Part shown: positions 33,301-40,904 of the stretch, piece by piece
How positions within the stretch are numbered: the stretch's first letter is position 1
How the letters are laid out: each line of letters opens with the position of its first letter
Origin: an uncultured Prevotella sp.
GTDB taxonomy: Bacteria > Bacteroidota > Bacteroidia > Bacteroidales > Bacteroidaceae
Reading direction: 5' to 3'
DNA length: 64,000 bases
NCBI GenBank assembly: GCA_900543585.1
Contig: UQRP01000002.1
Coordinates: 86,375-150,374, forward strand
The notes under the pieces: model-generated
Databases searched by the model: none
Seen by the model: only the letters and a program-made list of their open reading frames with translations
What the model was told of the DNA's origin: nothing
Translations under genes and position numbers: made by a program

Positions 33301-34992
33301 CTATCCGCAGAAGAAAAGCACGCATATCTGCGCTGTGAAGATTCTCAGGAACATACTCAGCGGGTAGACCGTGGAGTAGCCCACAGCAGGTGCCTCTTTC
33401 GAGCAGCTCGCGTTGGCATAGGCCAGGGCTGGAGGATCGGTATAGGTACCGGCAATCATACCCATGATGGTGAAGTAGTTGAACTTAAACTTAAGACGTG
33501 CTATCGGGCCAATGATGAGGATGGGCACCACCGTGATGATGAAACCTGTGAGCACATAGAGTAGACCGTCGCCCTGGACAACCGTGTTGACGAATCCTGC
33601 ACCTGCCTTGATACCCACGCTGGCCAAGAAGAGTACGAGACCCATCTCGCGGAGCATCATGTTGGCCGATGTCGTGGTGTAGGTTACCAGCTTGATGCGG
33701 TAGCCGAAGCGGCCGATGAGAATGGCGATGATGAGCGGGCCACCGGCAAGACCGAGCTTCAGAGGTACTGGCACACCGGGAATAGAGATAGGCAGCATAC
33801 CGAAGATGATACCTACGACGATGCCGATGAAGATGGTGGCGATATTTGGGACATTCAGGCTGCGTGCGGAGTTACCCATCATCTCAGCCACGCGGTTGAC
33901 ATTCTCCTCGCGACCTACGACCATGATGCGGTCGCCGACGTGGAAGTGGTGGTTGCGGCTGGCGAAGAGGTCCATGCCCTGGCGTGTGATACGCGTGATG
34001 TTGACACCGTAGACACTGGAGAAGTGCATCTTGCCAAGGGTTTTACCATTCATCTTAGGATTGGTGACGATGATACGCTTGGAGATCATAGGCTGGGTGT
34101 CATCACAGGTCTCCCATTCGAAGTCTGTCTCGGGACCGATGAAGGCTTGGATGGCCTCGGCGTCGGCTTCAGCGCAGACGATGTGAACCTTGTCGCCAAT
34201 TTCGAACTTCGTCTTGCTGGTGGGAATGGTCACGATGCCATCGTGAAGAAGCCTTGTGCAGACAATGTCACGGTTGAGGAACTCGCTGATTTGCTGCAGG
34301 GTACGTCCGGCAAGATAGGAGTTGCTGACCTCCAAGGTCAGAGCCTTAGGCTTGGCATGCGGGTTGGCAGCCTCCTGCTCGTCGAGCTGCTTCTCTTCAT
34401 CCTGCAAGTTCGTCTTGGTGATGTAGCGGATGAGGATGGTAGCACCGATGATACCCAAGACACCGAGGGGATAGGCGCAGGCGTAGCCGTTGGCAATCTG
34501 TGGAATCTGCCCGTTGGGGAAGACAGAGTTCAGCGCCTCATTGGCAGCACCGAGACCCGGCGTGTTGGTGACAGCACCATAGAGCACACCAATCATCATT
34601 GGCAGGTTGTCGGGCTTGCTCGTGTCGAAGAAGATGTAATAGCAAGCAAACATCACCAGGACATTGAGAAGAATCATCAGCGTGGAGAGCCCGTTGAGTG
34701 CGATACCGCCTTTCTTGAAACTCTCGAAGAAGCCCGGACCTACCTGTAAACCTATACAGAAAACGAAGAGGATAAGTCCAAAGTCCTGGAGAAAGCCCAG
34801 GATGGGCGTCGGCGCCGTGAAGCCAATGTGGCCGGCAAGGATGCCGCAGAATAATACAAAGGTGACACCAAGGGAAATGCCACCGATTTTCAGTTTACCC
34901 AAAAGGACACCGCAGGCTATCACCAAGCCGTAGAGTAGGGTGATGTGTGCGACAGAGTCTTGGGTGGTGAAAAGATTGATTAACCAGTCCAT
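33301..34992 (-). CDS. AspT/YidE-type transporter with two TrkA_C domains
   Basis: A 563-residue membrane protein starting at MDWLINLFTTQ; an upstream in-frame ATG would add 37 residues of no coding character. Two blocks of about five membrane segments (residues about 1-165 and 385-560) flank a cytoplasmic part with two RCK_C/TrkA_C domains (about 205-290 and 290-370, with GDKVHIVCA and GDRIMVVGRE). Both halves contain the AspT repeat-type segment (TPGLGAANEAL and TDPPALAYANA). Relatives exchange amino acids such as aspartate for alanine; the substrate here is unknown. The RCK_C domains suggest ligand gating. Confidence 0.88.
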   Translation of the reverse strand: MDWLINLFTTQDSVAHITLLYGLVIACGVLLGKLKIGGISLGVTFVLFCGILAGHIGFTAPTPILGFLQDFGLILFVFCIGLQVGPGFFESFKKGGIALNGLSTLMILLNVLVMFACYYIFFDTSKPDNLPMMIGVLYGAVTNTPGLGAANEALNSVFPNGQIPQIANGYACAYPLGVLGIIGATILIRYITKTNLQDEEKQLDEQEAANPHAKPKALTLEVSNSYLAGRTLQQISEFLNRDIVCTRLLHDGIVTIPTSKTKFEIGDKVHIVCAEADAEAIQAFIGPETDFEWETCDDTQPMISKRIIVTNPKMNGKTLGKMHFSSVYGVNITRITRQGMDLFASRNHHFHVGDRIMVVGREENVNRVAEMMGNSARSLNVPNIATIFIGIVVGIIFGMLPISIPGVPVPLKLGLAGGPLIIAILIGRFGYRIKLVTYTTTSANMMLREMGLVLFLASVGIKAGAGFVNTVVQGDGLLYVLTGFIITVVPILIIGPIARLKFKFNYFTIMGMIAGTYTDPPALAYANASCSKEAPAVGYSTVYPLSMFLRIFTAQICVLFFCG

Positions 34993-35138
34993 TTCTAATC
35001 TTAAAAATAACATTGCAAAGGTACAACTTTTTATAGGTATACAACTATAAAAAGTAAAATATTTTAAGTAAAGCGGAAATATGGCATGTATTTTGTTGCT
35101 CAATCTTACAGAAAATTAACTATTTAAAGATTATAATT

Positions 35139-35834
35139 ATGGCATTCATAGACTATTATAAGATTTTAGGTGTTGACAAGGATATTCCCCAGAAGGATGT
35201 CCGCAAGGCTTTCTTGAAGCGTGCCAAGCAGTTTCACCCGGATCTTCACCCCGATGACCCTAAGGCCAAGGCGAAATTCCAGGCGCTGAACGAGGCTTAC
35301 GAGGTCATTAGCGACCCTGAAAAGCGTCGTAAATACGACCAGTATGGTGAGCATTGGCGTGAGGCCGGCGCTTTTGGTGGTGGTGCTGGCGGCAATGGCG
35401 CCGGTGGTCAGGAGTTCCACTGGAGCACGTCGTCGGGTGGTTCGCCTTTCGAGGGCTTCGACTTCTCCGACTTTGGCGGTGGCGGCGGCTTCTCCAGCTT
35501 CTTCCAGGATTTGTTTGGCAGCATGGGCGGTGGCGCCCGGACCTCGCGCTCGGCCCGTACGAGCACCGGCGAGATGAACGCCAAGGTGAACATCGACCTC
35601 TATACGGCCTTGTTGGGTGGCGAAGTCATCATCCAGCTGAGCAATGGTCAGAAGATTAAGCTGAAAGTAAAACCCGAGACGCAGAATGGCACCAAGGTGC
35701 GCTTGCGTGGCAAAGGCTATGACAGAGGCGACGGAACTTATGGCGATTTGATTATTACTTATAATGTCACACTGCCAACAAATCTGTCACAACGTCAGAA
35801 AGATTTGCTCAACCAAATGCGCTATGCTGGCTAA
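35139..35834 (+). CDS. J-domain protein (DnaJ/CbpA-like, short)
   Basis: A 231-residue DnaJ-type co-chaperone. The J domain (residues 3-70) contains the HPD motif in QFHPDLHPD. A Gly/Phe-rich linker follows (about 75-145). The C-terminal substrate domain (about 150-230) resembles the last part of DnaJ_C (INLYTALLGGEVII-like strand, then VRLRGKGYDRGDGTYGDL). The zinc-finger domain is absent and the C-terminal domain is shorter than in CbpA (about 300 residues). It should stimulate DnaK ATPase. It is monocistronic and followed by the heptad inverted repeat. Confidence 0.88.
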   Translation: MAFIDYYKILGVDKDIPQKDVRKAFLKRAKQFHPDLHPDDPKAKAKFQALNEAYEVISDPEKRRKYDQYGEHWREAGAFGGGAGGNGAGGQEFHWSTSSGGSPFEGFDFSDFGGGGGFSSFFQDLFGSMGGGARTSRSARTSTGEMNAKVNIDLYTALLGGEVIIQLSNGQKIKLKVKPETQNGTKVRLRGKGYDRGDGTYGDLIITYNVTLPTNLSQRQKDLLNQMRYAG

Positions 35835-35908
35835 GGCCTCTCGCTATATGGGCTGACGCTATTAGAGCAGTTATGATAAATAAGATATAGGGAATCCCCT
35901 ACTTCGGA

Positions 35909-36020
35909 GGTGTTGGGTGTTTGGTGGTAGGTGTTGGGTGTTAATGGTATGAATTAGTTGGTGTTTGGGTGATACGTGTTACTACATATCATTAACACCT
36001 ACCACCCAACACCTACCACC
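35909..36020. repeat. inverted pair of heptanucleotide tandem arrays
   Basis: The left arm at 35909-35943 is five 7-nt units of the type GGTGTTG/GGTGGTA. The right arm at 35990-36020 is four units of the complementary type (TAACACC, TACCACC, CAACACC, TACCACC). The blocks 35923-35946 and 35990-36020 are complementary except for one extra 7-nt unit. The arms could fold into a long hairpin between the convergent J-domain and HD genes. Confidence 0.85.
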
Positions 36021-36023
36021 TAA

Positions 36024-36656
36024 TTACAACTCATCCAAGTCTTCGGGCGATGTCTCGATGATGGCAGCTGCTATGGAGTCAGCGTTCTGCACTATGCAGC
36101 ACAGCGGATATTCCTGACGTGCCGTATCGTAGCAACGCTCATCCTCGTAGGAATTCATGTTCAGACCAAAGGCACCCATATGCCAGCGGATGGCTAACAT
36201 CTCGTCGTCGTGCAGATCAAGTCCGCTGAGCAGCAACATGATGACCGACTTCTCGCCATGGCCCATAGGAAATTTCTTATATGTCACACTGTAGCCCTCG
36301 GTATCCTCCCAGATGCCGAGTTTGTTTTTACGCTTCTTCGTCGTACGCTTATAGATGTCCGTCTTGCAGACGTCATGCAGCAAGGTGGCGATGATGACAC
36401 TTTCGCGCTTCACCTGGCCTGCTGCCGCTGCATCGAGCGTCTTCAGTCCATCGTAAATCATCAACCCCGCATGGCAGGTATTCAGACTATGCTGGCAGAG
36501 TCCGCCCGGGACATTGAGATGATGGCCGGCAGAAGCCGGAGCTTCGAAAAATCCATCCTTCTCCAGGTCTTCGATGACGTAGTCCATACCCTCGCGATTG
36601 GTAGACCTGAGCAGGTCTTCAAACTCTTTTTTGTTCTTTTCTTTGTCTATTTCCAT
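36024..36656 (-). CDS. HD-domain phosphohydrolase-like protein
   Basis: A 210-residue cytoplasmic protein. The start at MEIDKEKNK is preferred over an ATG eight codons upstream. The HD motif is in IIATLLHDVCKTD (about residues 87-99), and an upstream His in CQHSLNTCHAG (about 60-70) could complete the metal site. A late His segment (AIRWHMGAFG) fits an HD fold. Substrates of the family are nucleotides or cyclic dinucleotides; none can be assigned. The last codons lie 4 nt from the heptad inverted repeat. Confidence 0.8.
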   Translation of the reverse strand: MEIDKEKNKKEFEDLLRSTNREGMDYVIEDLEKDGFFEAPASAGHHLNVPGGLCQHSLNTCHAGLMIYDGLKTLDAAAAGQVKRESVIIATLLHDVCKTDIYKRTTKKRKNKLGIWEDTEGYSVTYKKFPMGHGEKSVIMLLLSGLDLHDDEMLAIRWHMGAFGLNMNSYEDERCYDTARQEYPLCCIVQNADSIAAAIIETSPEDLDEL

Positions 36657-36726
36657 GATAAAAAGCAAATGTTTGTGCAAAATTAATCAAAAAAATGTTG
36701 TTAAAGCAAAGATAATCGACTAAAAC

Positions 36727-36758
36727 TTTGCTGCAACGTATAAAAAGCAGTAACTTTG
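36727..36758 (+). promoter_or_regulatory. promoter of rplU-rpmA
   Basis: TTTG (36727-36730) and TAACTTTG (36751-36758) are separated by 20 bp, a perfect Bacteroidota promoter. Transcription should start near 36762. Confidence 0.8.
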
Positions 36759-36784
36759 CACTGATTTATTAGTCCGTGGAGGCT

Positions 36785-36844
36785 CGGAAAAGTGGCAACA
36801 CGTTGTTGTCCGCCTTGCGGAAGAACCGATTAGTTTAATTTAAA
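36785..36844 (+). promoter_or_regulatory. structured 5' leader of rplU, possible r-protein autoregulatory element
   Basis: Two hairpins abut: GGCAACA/TGTTGTC (36794-36810, one G-T pair, 3-nt loop) and CCGC/GCGG (36810-36820, 3-nt loop). They lie 25-50 nt before the L21 start. L21 leaders are known in other bacteria; equivalence here is not shown. Confidence 0.45.
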
Positions 36845-37162
36845 ATGTACGCAATCGTAGAGATTAACGGTCAGCAGTTCAAAGCTGAGGCTGGCAAGAA
36901 GCTTTATGTGCATCACATGAAGGATGCTGAGGCCGGCAAGACTGTTGAGTTCGACCGTGTGCTGCTCGTCGACAATGACGGTGCAGTGACAGTCGGTGCG
37001 CCCACAGTAGATGGCGCAAAAGTAGTAGCCGAGGTGGTGAATCCGCTCGTCAAGGGCGACAAGGTCGTGGTGTTCAAGATGAAGCGCCGCAAGGACTACC
37101 GTGTTAAGAACGGTCATCGCACCCACTTCACCGAGGTAGAGGTTAAATCAGTTAACGCTTAA
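36845..37162 (+). CDS. rplU: 50S ribosomal protein L21
   Basis: A 105-residue large-subunit protein that contacts 23S rRNA. The N-terminus MYAIVEINGQQFKAE and the later KRRKDYRVKNGHRTHFTEV are typical. It begins the usual L21-L27 operon; rpmA follows after 18 nt. A strong promoter and structured leader precede it. Confidence 0.97.
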   Translation: MYAIVEINGQQFKAEAGKKLYVHHMKDAEAGKTVEFDRVLLVDNDGAVTVGAPTVDGAKVVAEVVNPLVKGDKVVVFKMKRRKDYRVKNGHRTHFTEVEVKSVNA

Positions 37163-37180
37163 AACAGGAGGTAAAAGAAA

Positions 37181-37471
37181 ATGGCTCACAAGAAAGGACA
37201 AACCAGTTCACGAAATGGCCGTGAATCAGCAGCTCAGCGTTTAGGTGTTAAGATTTGGGGTGGTCAGAAGATCGTTGCCGGCAACATCATCGTTCGCCAG
37301 CGTGGCAACAAGCACTTCGCCGGTGAGAATGTCGCTCAGGGTAAGGACTACACACTGTATGCTCTGACAGACGGTGTGGTCTACTTCCACAAGGGCGCTC
37401 GCAACAAGAGCACGGTTTCTGTGCTCAGCCCCGAGGCTTACGCAGCTAAGACAAAGAAAGCTGACGCATAA
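37181..37471 (+). CDS. rpmA: 50S ribosomal protein L27
   Basis: A 96-residue protein reaching the peptidyl-transferase centre with its N-terminal tail. The sequence begins MAHKKGQTSSRNGRES directly, without the cleavable extension seen in Firmicutes, and contains GNIIVRQRGNKHFAG. It ends the rplU operon before a strong terminator. A purine-rich Shine-Dalgarno-like AGGAGG lies about 12 nt before the ATG, unusual for this genome. Confidence 0.97.
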   Translation: MAHKKGQTSSRNGRESAAQRLGVKIWGGQKIVAGNIIVRQRGNKHFAGENVAQGKDYTLYALTDGVVYFHKGARNKSTVSVLSPEAYAAKTKKADA

Positions 37472-37500
37472 CACAAAACAAACTTATTCCAAACAAACAT

Positions 37501-37536
37501 AGAAGCCTGTTCCCGTGAGGGAGCAGGCTTTCTACA
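37501..37536 (+). terminator. terminator of rplU-rpmA
   Basis: AAGCCTGTTCCC (37503-37514) and GGGAGCAGGCTT (37519-37530) form a stem with a 4-nt loop and a short T-rich tail. Confidence 0.85.
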
Positions 37537-37566
37537 TTTATATACCTATTGACTTGTTTCGACCAT

Positions 37567-38946
37567 TTATTGTCTTGTCTCAACGGGCGCTTTGGAGAAG
37601 TTGGGGATGCCATAGCCATAGACATTGTCGGGATATTGGAATCGGTCGCCTAAGCTTCTGACGAGCTCTATCACCTGGCAGGCTGTCAGCGACGGGTTGG
37701 CCTGCCACAGACAGGCTACCATCCCACACATGATGGGCGACGCGAAAGAGGTGCCGAAGTTGTCGGTCAGCTCACCGTAGCCGTCGACGACAGTGGCGGG
37801 TCCACCTAACGCGCAGACATCGGGCTTGACACGCTGGTCCTGGCTCGGGCCAAGGCTGGAGAAGACAGAGATGGTGCTGTCGCGCTTCACGGAGCCTACG
37901 GTGAGGATGTCGTCGGCATCGGCAGGGATACTGATCTTATGCCATGTACTTGCTCCCTCGTTGCCGGCGCTACTGCAGAGCACCATGCCCTTACCGGCTA
38001 TCATGGAAGCAGTGCTGGAGATAAACGTTGTATGTCCATCTAAATCACGTAGTTGAGGGCCTATGCTGTCGCCGTCCCAATGTGAGTAGCCCAAGGAAGA
38101 GTTGATAATGTCTGCACCGATGGAGTCAGCATACTCCACGCCCATCGTCCAGGCGTCTTCCTCAGCGCGTGTCTCTGTAGGGATGTCCTCAGTGCGGATG
38201 AGTATGTAGGAGGCTTCAGGGGCGGTGCCCACCATGATGCCGGGTTTGTTCATAGCCATGGTAGAGAGCACCATCGTGCCGTGGTAGTGCTCGGCATAGA
38301 TGTCATTGGTACGGTGGGGTGAGCAGTCCTTGATGGCGGCGATGTTGACATTGGAGAAGGCTGGCATGGCATCGGCATTCTGAAATCCTGCATCGAGGAT
38401 GGCTATCGTCATCCCCTTGCCACGGAATCCGCCGTCGTGAAGACGTCGGCCACCGAGGATGTCTATCTGGCTCTGTCCGCGCCCGTAATAGTCGGTGCAG
38501 GCGGAGTCGGGTCTTATTTTGGCCACTGTATAGCGTGTGGGGATGTCGATGCTGTCGGGAGAGACATAGAGCCGGAGCGACTTCCTGACGAAGGGCAACT
38601 GCCCTACCCTATCAGCTACATCGTCGGTTGATGACTCCACCCACACAGTGTTATGCCAACGGCTGGTGCCCATGATCTTCAGTCCGAGAGATTGGAGACG
38701 CGACAGATAAGCGGGTGAGACAGGAAGGTCGGTGGAGTCTACACGCAGCCCTTGCCGTTTGCGTCTGTCTATACTCTTCTGTGAGAGAAACTCCTGCGGA
38801 CGACGCAGGCTGTAGCTGTTGTGGGCTTTGTCGGTAAGGTAGAGTCTGTACTGGTAGACTTTCTTTAACGGAATCTTCTCGGTATGGCTAGCTGTCATCG
38901 CTATGGGTGCCAAAGCAGAGAGAAGGAAAAGGATGGGCGTGCGCAT
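37567..38946 (-). CDS. exported subtilisin-like serine protease (S8)
   Basis: A 459-residue protease. The start at MRTPILFLLSALAP gives a signal peptide; the longer frame upstream only reads through a tandem repeat. Catalytic triad: Asp in IAILDAGFQNAD (about residue 180), His in EHYHGTMVLS (about 218) and Ser in GTSFASPIMCG (about 408). A prodomain-like region (about 22-130) precedes the catalytic part. No type IX secretion C-terminal domain is visible, so it is probably periplasmic or outer-membrane exposed. Six 7-nt repeats lie immediately before the start codon. Confidence 0.9.
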   Translation of the reverse strand: MRTPILFLLSALAPIAMTASHTEKIPLKKVYQYRLYLTDKAHNSYSLRRPQEFLSQKSIDRRKRQGLRVDSTDLPVSPAYLSRLQSLGLKIMGTSRWHNTVWVESSTDDVADRVGQLPFVRKSLRLYVSPDSIDIPTRYTVAKIRPDSACTDYYGRGQSQIDILGGRRLHDGGFRGKGMTIAILDAGFQNADAMPAFSNVNIAAIKDCSPHRTNDIYAEHYHGTMVLSTMAMNKPGIMVGTAPEASYILIRTEDIPTETRAEEDAWTMGVEYADSIGADIINSSLGYSHWDGDSIGPQLRDLDGHTTFISSTASMIAGKGMVLCSSAGNEGASTWHKISIPADADDILTVGSVKRDSTISVFSSLGPSQDQRVKPDVCALGGPATVVDGYGELTDNFGTSFASPIMCGMVACLWQANPSLTACQVIELVRSLGDRFQYPDNVYGYGIPNFSKAPVETRQ

Positions 38947-38953
38947 GGGAAAA

Positions 38954-38995
38954 ATGTGTAATGTATAATGTGTAATGTATAATGTATAATGTGTA
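38954..38995. repeat. tandem heptanucleotide array (6 units) in the leader of the protease gene
   Basis: Six consecutive 7-mers of the form ATGTRTA (ATGTGTA or ATGTATA). On the minus strand the array ends 8 nt before the protease ATG, where a ribosome-binding region would be. Confidence 0.85.
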
Positions 38996-38999
38996 ATTA

Positions 39000-39317
39000 T
39001 TAGAGGGTGGCGATGAAATCCTTGATTTCGTCGCATCGGGCTATGGCAGGCTGGTAGCCTAAGGCAGCAGACTTCTTCCATAAGTCGACAGCATGGGCAG
39101 CATCTTCGGCTACACCACATCCGCGCCAGTAGCACCACGCATAGAGATACATGGCTTCGGCATGCTTGTTGCGCTCGGCATAGCGCAGAATGCGGCAGGC
39201 ACTCTCATAGTCGTCTTCCTCAAGATAGTGACGGGCGCGGCCTACGGCATGCTCATAGGTTTCTGATGGGTTGTCGTCTTCGGCAAACCCGAAAAAACTT
39301 CTCCAAAAACTGTTCAT
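39000..39317 (-). CDS. Sel1-repeat protein
   Basis: A 105-residue protein with two to three Sel1/TPR-like helical repeats, clearest in AMYLYAWCYWRGCGVAEDAAH followed by AVDLWKKSAALG (about residues 52-85). The N-terminus contains FWRSFFGFAEDD, which could be amphipathic. Sel1 repeats mediate protein contacts. It lies 4 nt upstream of the heptad array that precedes the protease gene and may be co-transcribed with it. Confidence 0.75.
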   Translation of the reverse strand: MNSFWRSFFGFAEDDNPSETYEHAVGRARHYLEEDDYESACRILRYAERNKHAEAMYLYAWCYWRGCGVAEDAAHAVDLWKKSAALGYQPAIARCDEIKDFIATL

Positions 39318-39405
39318 GGTTGTGTAAATATGGCTGCAAAGATAATCAATAGTTTCCGATTCTGTATCTTAAAGAAACAAAAATGAGGCTGTAGGAAGAC
39401 TATAG

Positions 39406-39514
39406 AAGTCCGGAAGTCAGAAGTTCGGAAGCTCTGTCACTACTTTTGTAATATCTGGTTACCAAGTGTTTAAGCATTGACAGGACTTCCGAACTTCCGA
39501 CTTTCGGACTTCCG
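39406..39514. repeat. inverted pair of degenerate 7-8 nt tandem arrays
   Basis: The left arm (39406-39431) repeats GAAGTCC/GAAGTCA/GAAGTTC. The right arm (about 39483-39514) repeats GACTTCC/GAACTTCC/GACTTTCG/GACTTCCG. They are roughly complementary across a loop of about 50 nt, downstream of the citrate synthase gene. Confidence 0.75.
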
Positions 39515-39546
39515 ATACATCCTCATGATGGTATCAAGAGGTGCTG

Positions 39547-40893
39547 TTATCTCTCGTCTAACGTAACATATTTCTTTGCGTCGAGGATATTCTTGTATGC
39601 CGGTCGGATGATGCGGCGGCCTTCGAAGTTCAACTCCTCGATGCGGTGAGCCGTCCAACCCACGATGCGCGCCATGGCAAAGATAGGCGTGTAAATCTCC
39701 TGCGGTAAGCCGAGCATCTCATAGATGAAGCCACTGTAGAAATCGAGGTTAGCACAGATGGGCTTGTTGGTCTTTCGGAAGGCTGTGACGCATTTGATGC
39801 CTTCCTGCTCGATAAGTTTGAGGAAGTTATACTCCTCTTCCCTACCCTTTTCCTTTGCCAGCTCCCCGGCGAGCCGCTTCAGCTCTACAGCTCTTGGATC
39901 GCTCATGGTATAGACGGCATGTCCGATGCCATAGATAAGTCCCGTCTTGTCGTAGGCTTCTTTGTTGAGCATACGGTTGAGATAGGTATCGAGCTCGTCG
40001 ATATTCGTCCAGTCCTTGATATTCTCTTTCAAGTGGTGGAACATATTGATACACTTGATGTTGGCACCTCCATGCAGCGGGCCTTTCAGTGAACCGATGC
40101 CGGCGGCGATACTCGAATAGGTATCGGTGCGCGTGGAGCTCGTCACGCGGACGGTGAAGGTAGAGTTGTTACCACCACCATGCTCCGCCTGGATGATGAG
40201 CAGCAAGTCGAGCATGCGCGCGTCGAGATTGGTGAAATTGTCGTGCTTGAGCATGTAGAGGAAGTTCTCGGCGATGCCCATGCCCGGCCTTGGCAGACTG
40301 ATATGGAGGCTGCGACCTAATACCGAGTGGCGGTAGACATTATAGGCATAGGCGATGATGGTCGGGAATTTAGCTATGAGCTCTATGCTCTGCCGCATGA
40401 GGTTGTCGCGACTGATGTCGTCGGGGTTAGGGTCGAGGGTGTACATCTCCAGCACGCAGCGCGAGAGAATGTTCATAATATTGCTGCCCTCGATGTCGAT
40501 GATATGTACGATGGTGCGGTGATCCAGCGCCATATTGTCGTTGAGAAGCTCAGTGAAAGCCGACAGCTCCTCCTTATCGGGCAGCTTGCCGGAGAGGAGC
40601 AGATAGGCAATCTCTTCAAATCCGAAGCGTTTCTCCTTGAGCAAGGGAGACACCAGGTCGTCAAGTTCGTAGCCGCGATAGTACAGGCGACCGGGGCATG
40701 GCTGCAGGGTGCCGTCGTCAGCACGTTCATAACCGATGACATTACCGATATTGGTAAGTCCGACGAGGACACCAGAGCCATCTTCATTGCGAAGACCGCG
40801 CTTGACACCGTATTTGGCAAACGCCTCAAGGGGTATCTTGCACGACTCCTTGACCTCATCACTCAACTTGTAGACTAAATATTCCTTGTTCAT
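39547..40893 (-). CDS. gltA: citrate synthase
   Basis: A 448-residue enzyme condensing acetyl-CoA and oxaloacetate. Active-site His residues are in AEHGGGNNSTFTVR (about residue 238) and IYGIGHAVYT (about 325). An Asp follows in CANLDFYSGF (about 392). It is the last gene of an acn-icd-gltA run (gap 11 nt to icd) and would start the oxidative branch to 2-oxoglutarate. The sequence resembles the distinct citrate synthase type of Bacteroidota and is slightly longer than the E. coli enzyme. Confidence 0.92.
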   Translation of the reverse strand: MNKEYLVYKLSDEVKESCKIPLEAFAKYGVKRGLRNEDGSGVLVGLTNIGNVIGYERADDGTLQPCPGRLYYRGYELDDLVSPLLKEKRFGFEEIAYLLLSGKLPDKEELSAFTELLNDNMALDHRTIVHIIDIEGSNIMNILSRCVLEMYTLDPNPDDISRDNLMRQSIELIAKFPTIIAYAYNVYRHSVLGRSLHISLPRPGMGIAENFLYMLKHDNFTNLDARMLDLLLIIQAEHGGGNNSTFTVRVTSSTRTDTYSSIAAGIGSLKGPLHGGANIKCINMFHHLKENIKDWTNIDELDTYLNRMLNKEAYDKTGLIYGIGHAVYTMSDPRAVELKRLAGELAKEKGREEEYNFLKLIEQEGIKCVTAFRKTNKPICANLDFYSGFIYEMLGLPQEIYTPIFAMARIVGWTAHRIEELNFEGRRIIRPAYKNILDAKKYVTLDER

Positions 40894-40904
40894 AATTGTT
40901 TCTT

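Noticed and set aside
38947..39138. N-terminal extension of the subtilase
   Set aside because: It reads through the heptad array and has no coding character; the start at 38946 gives a proper signal peptide.
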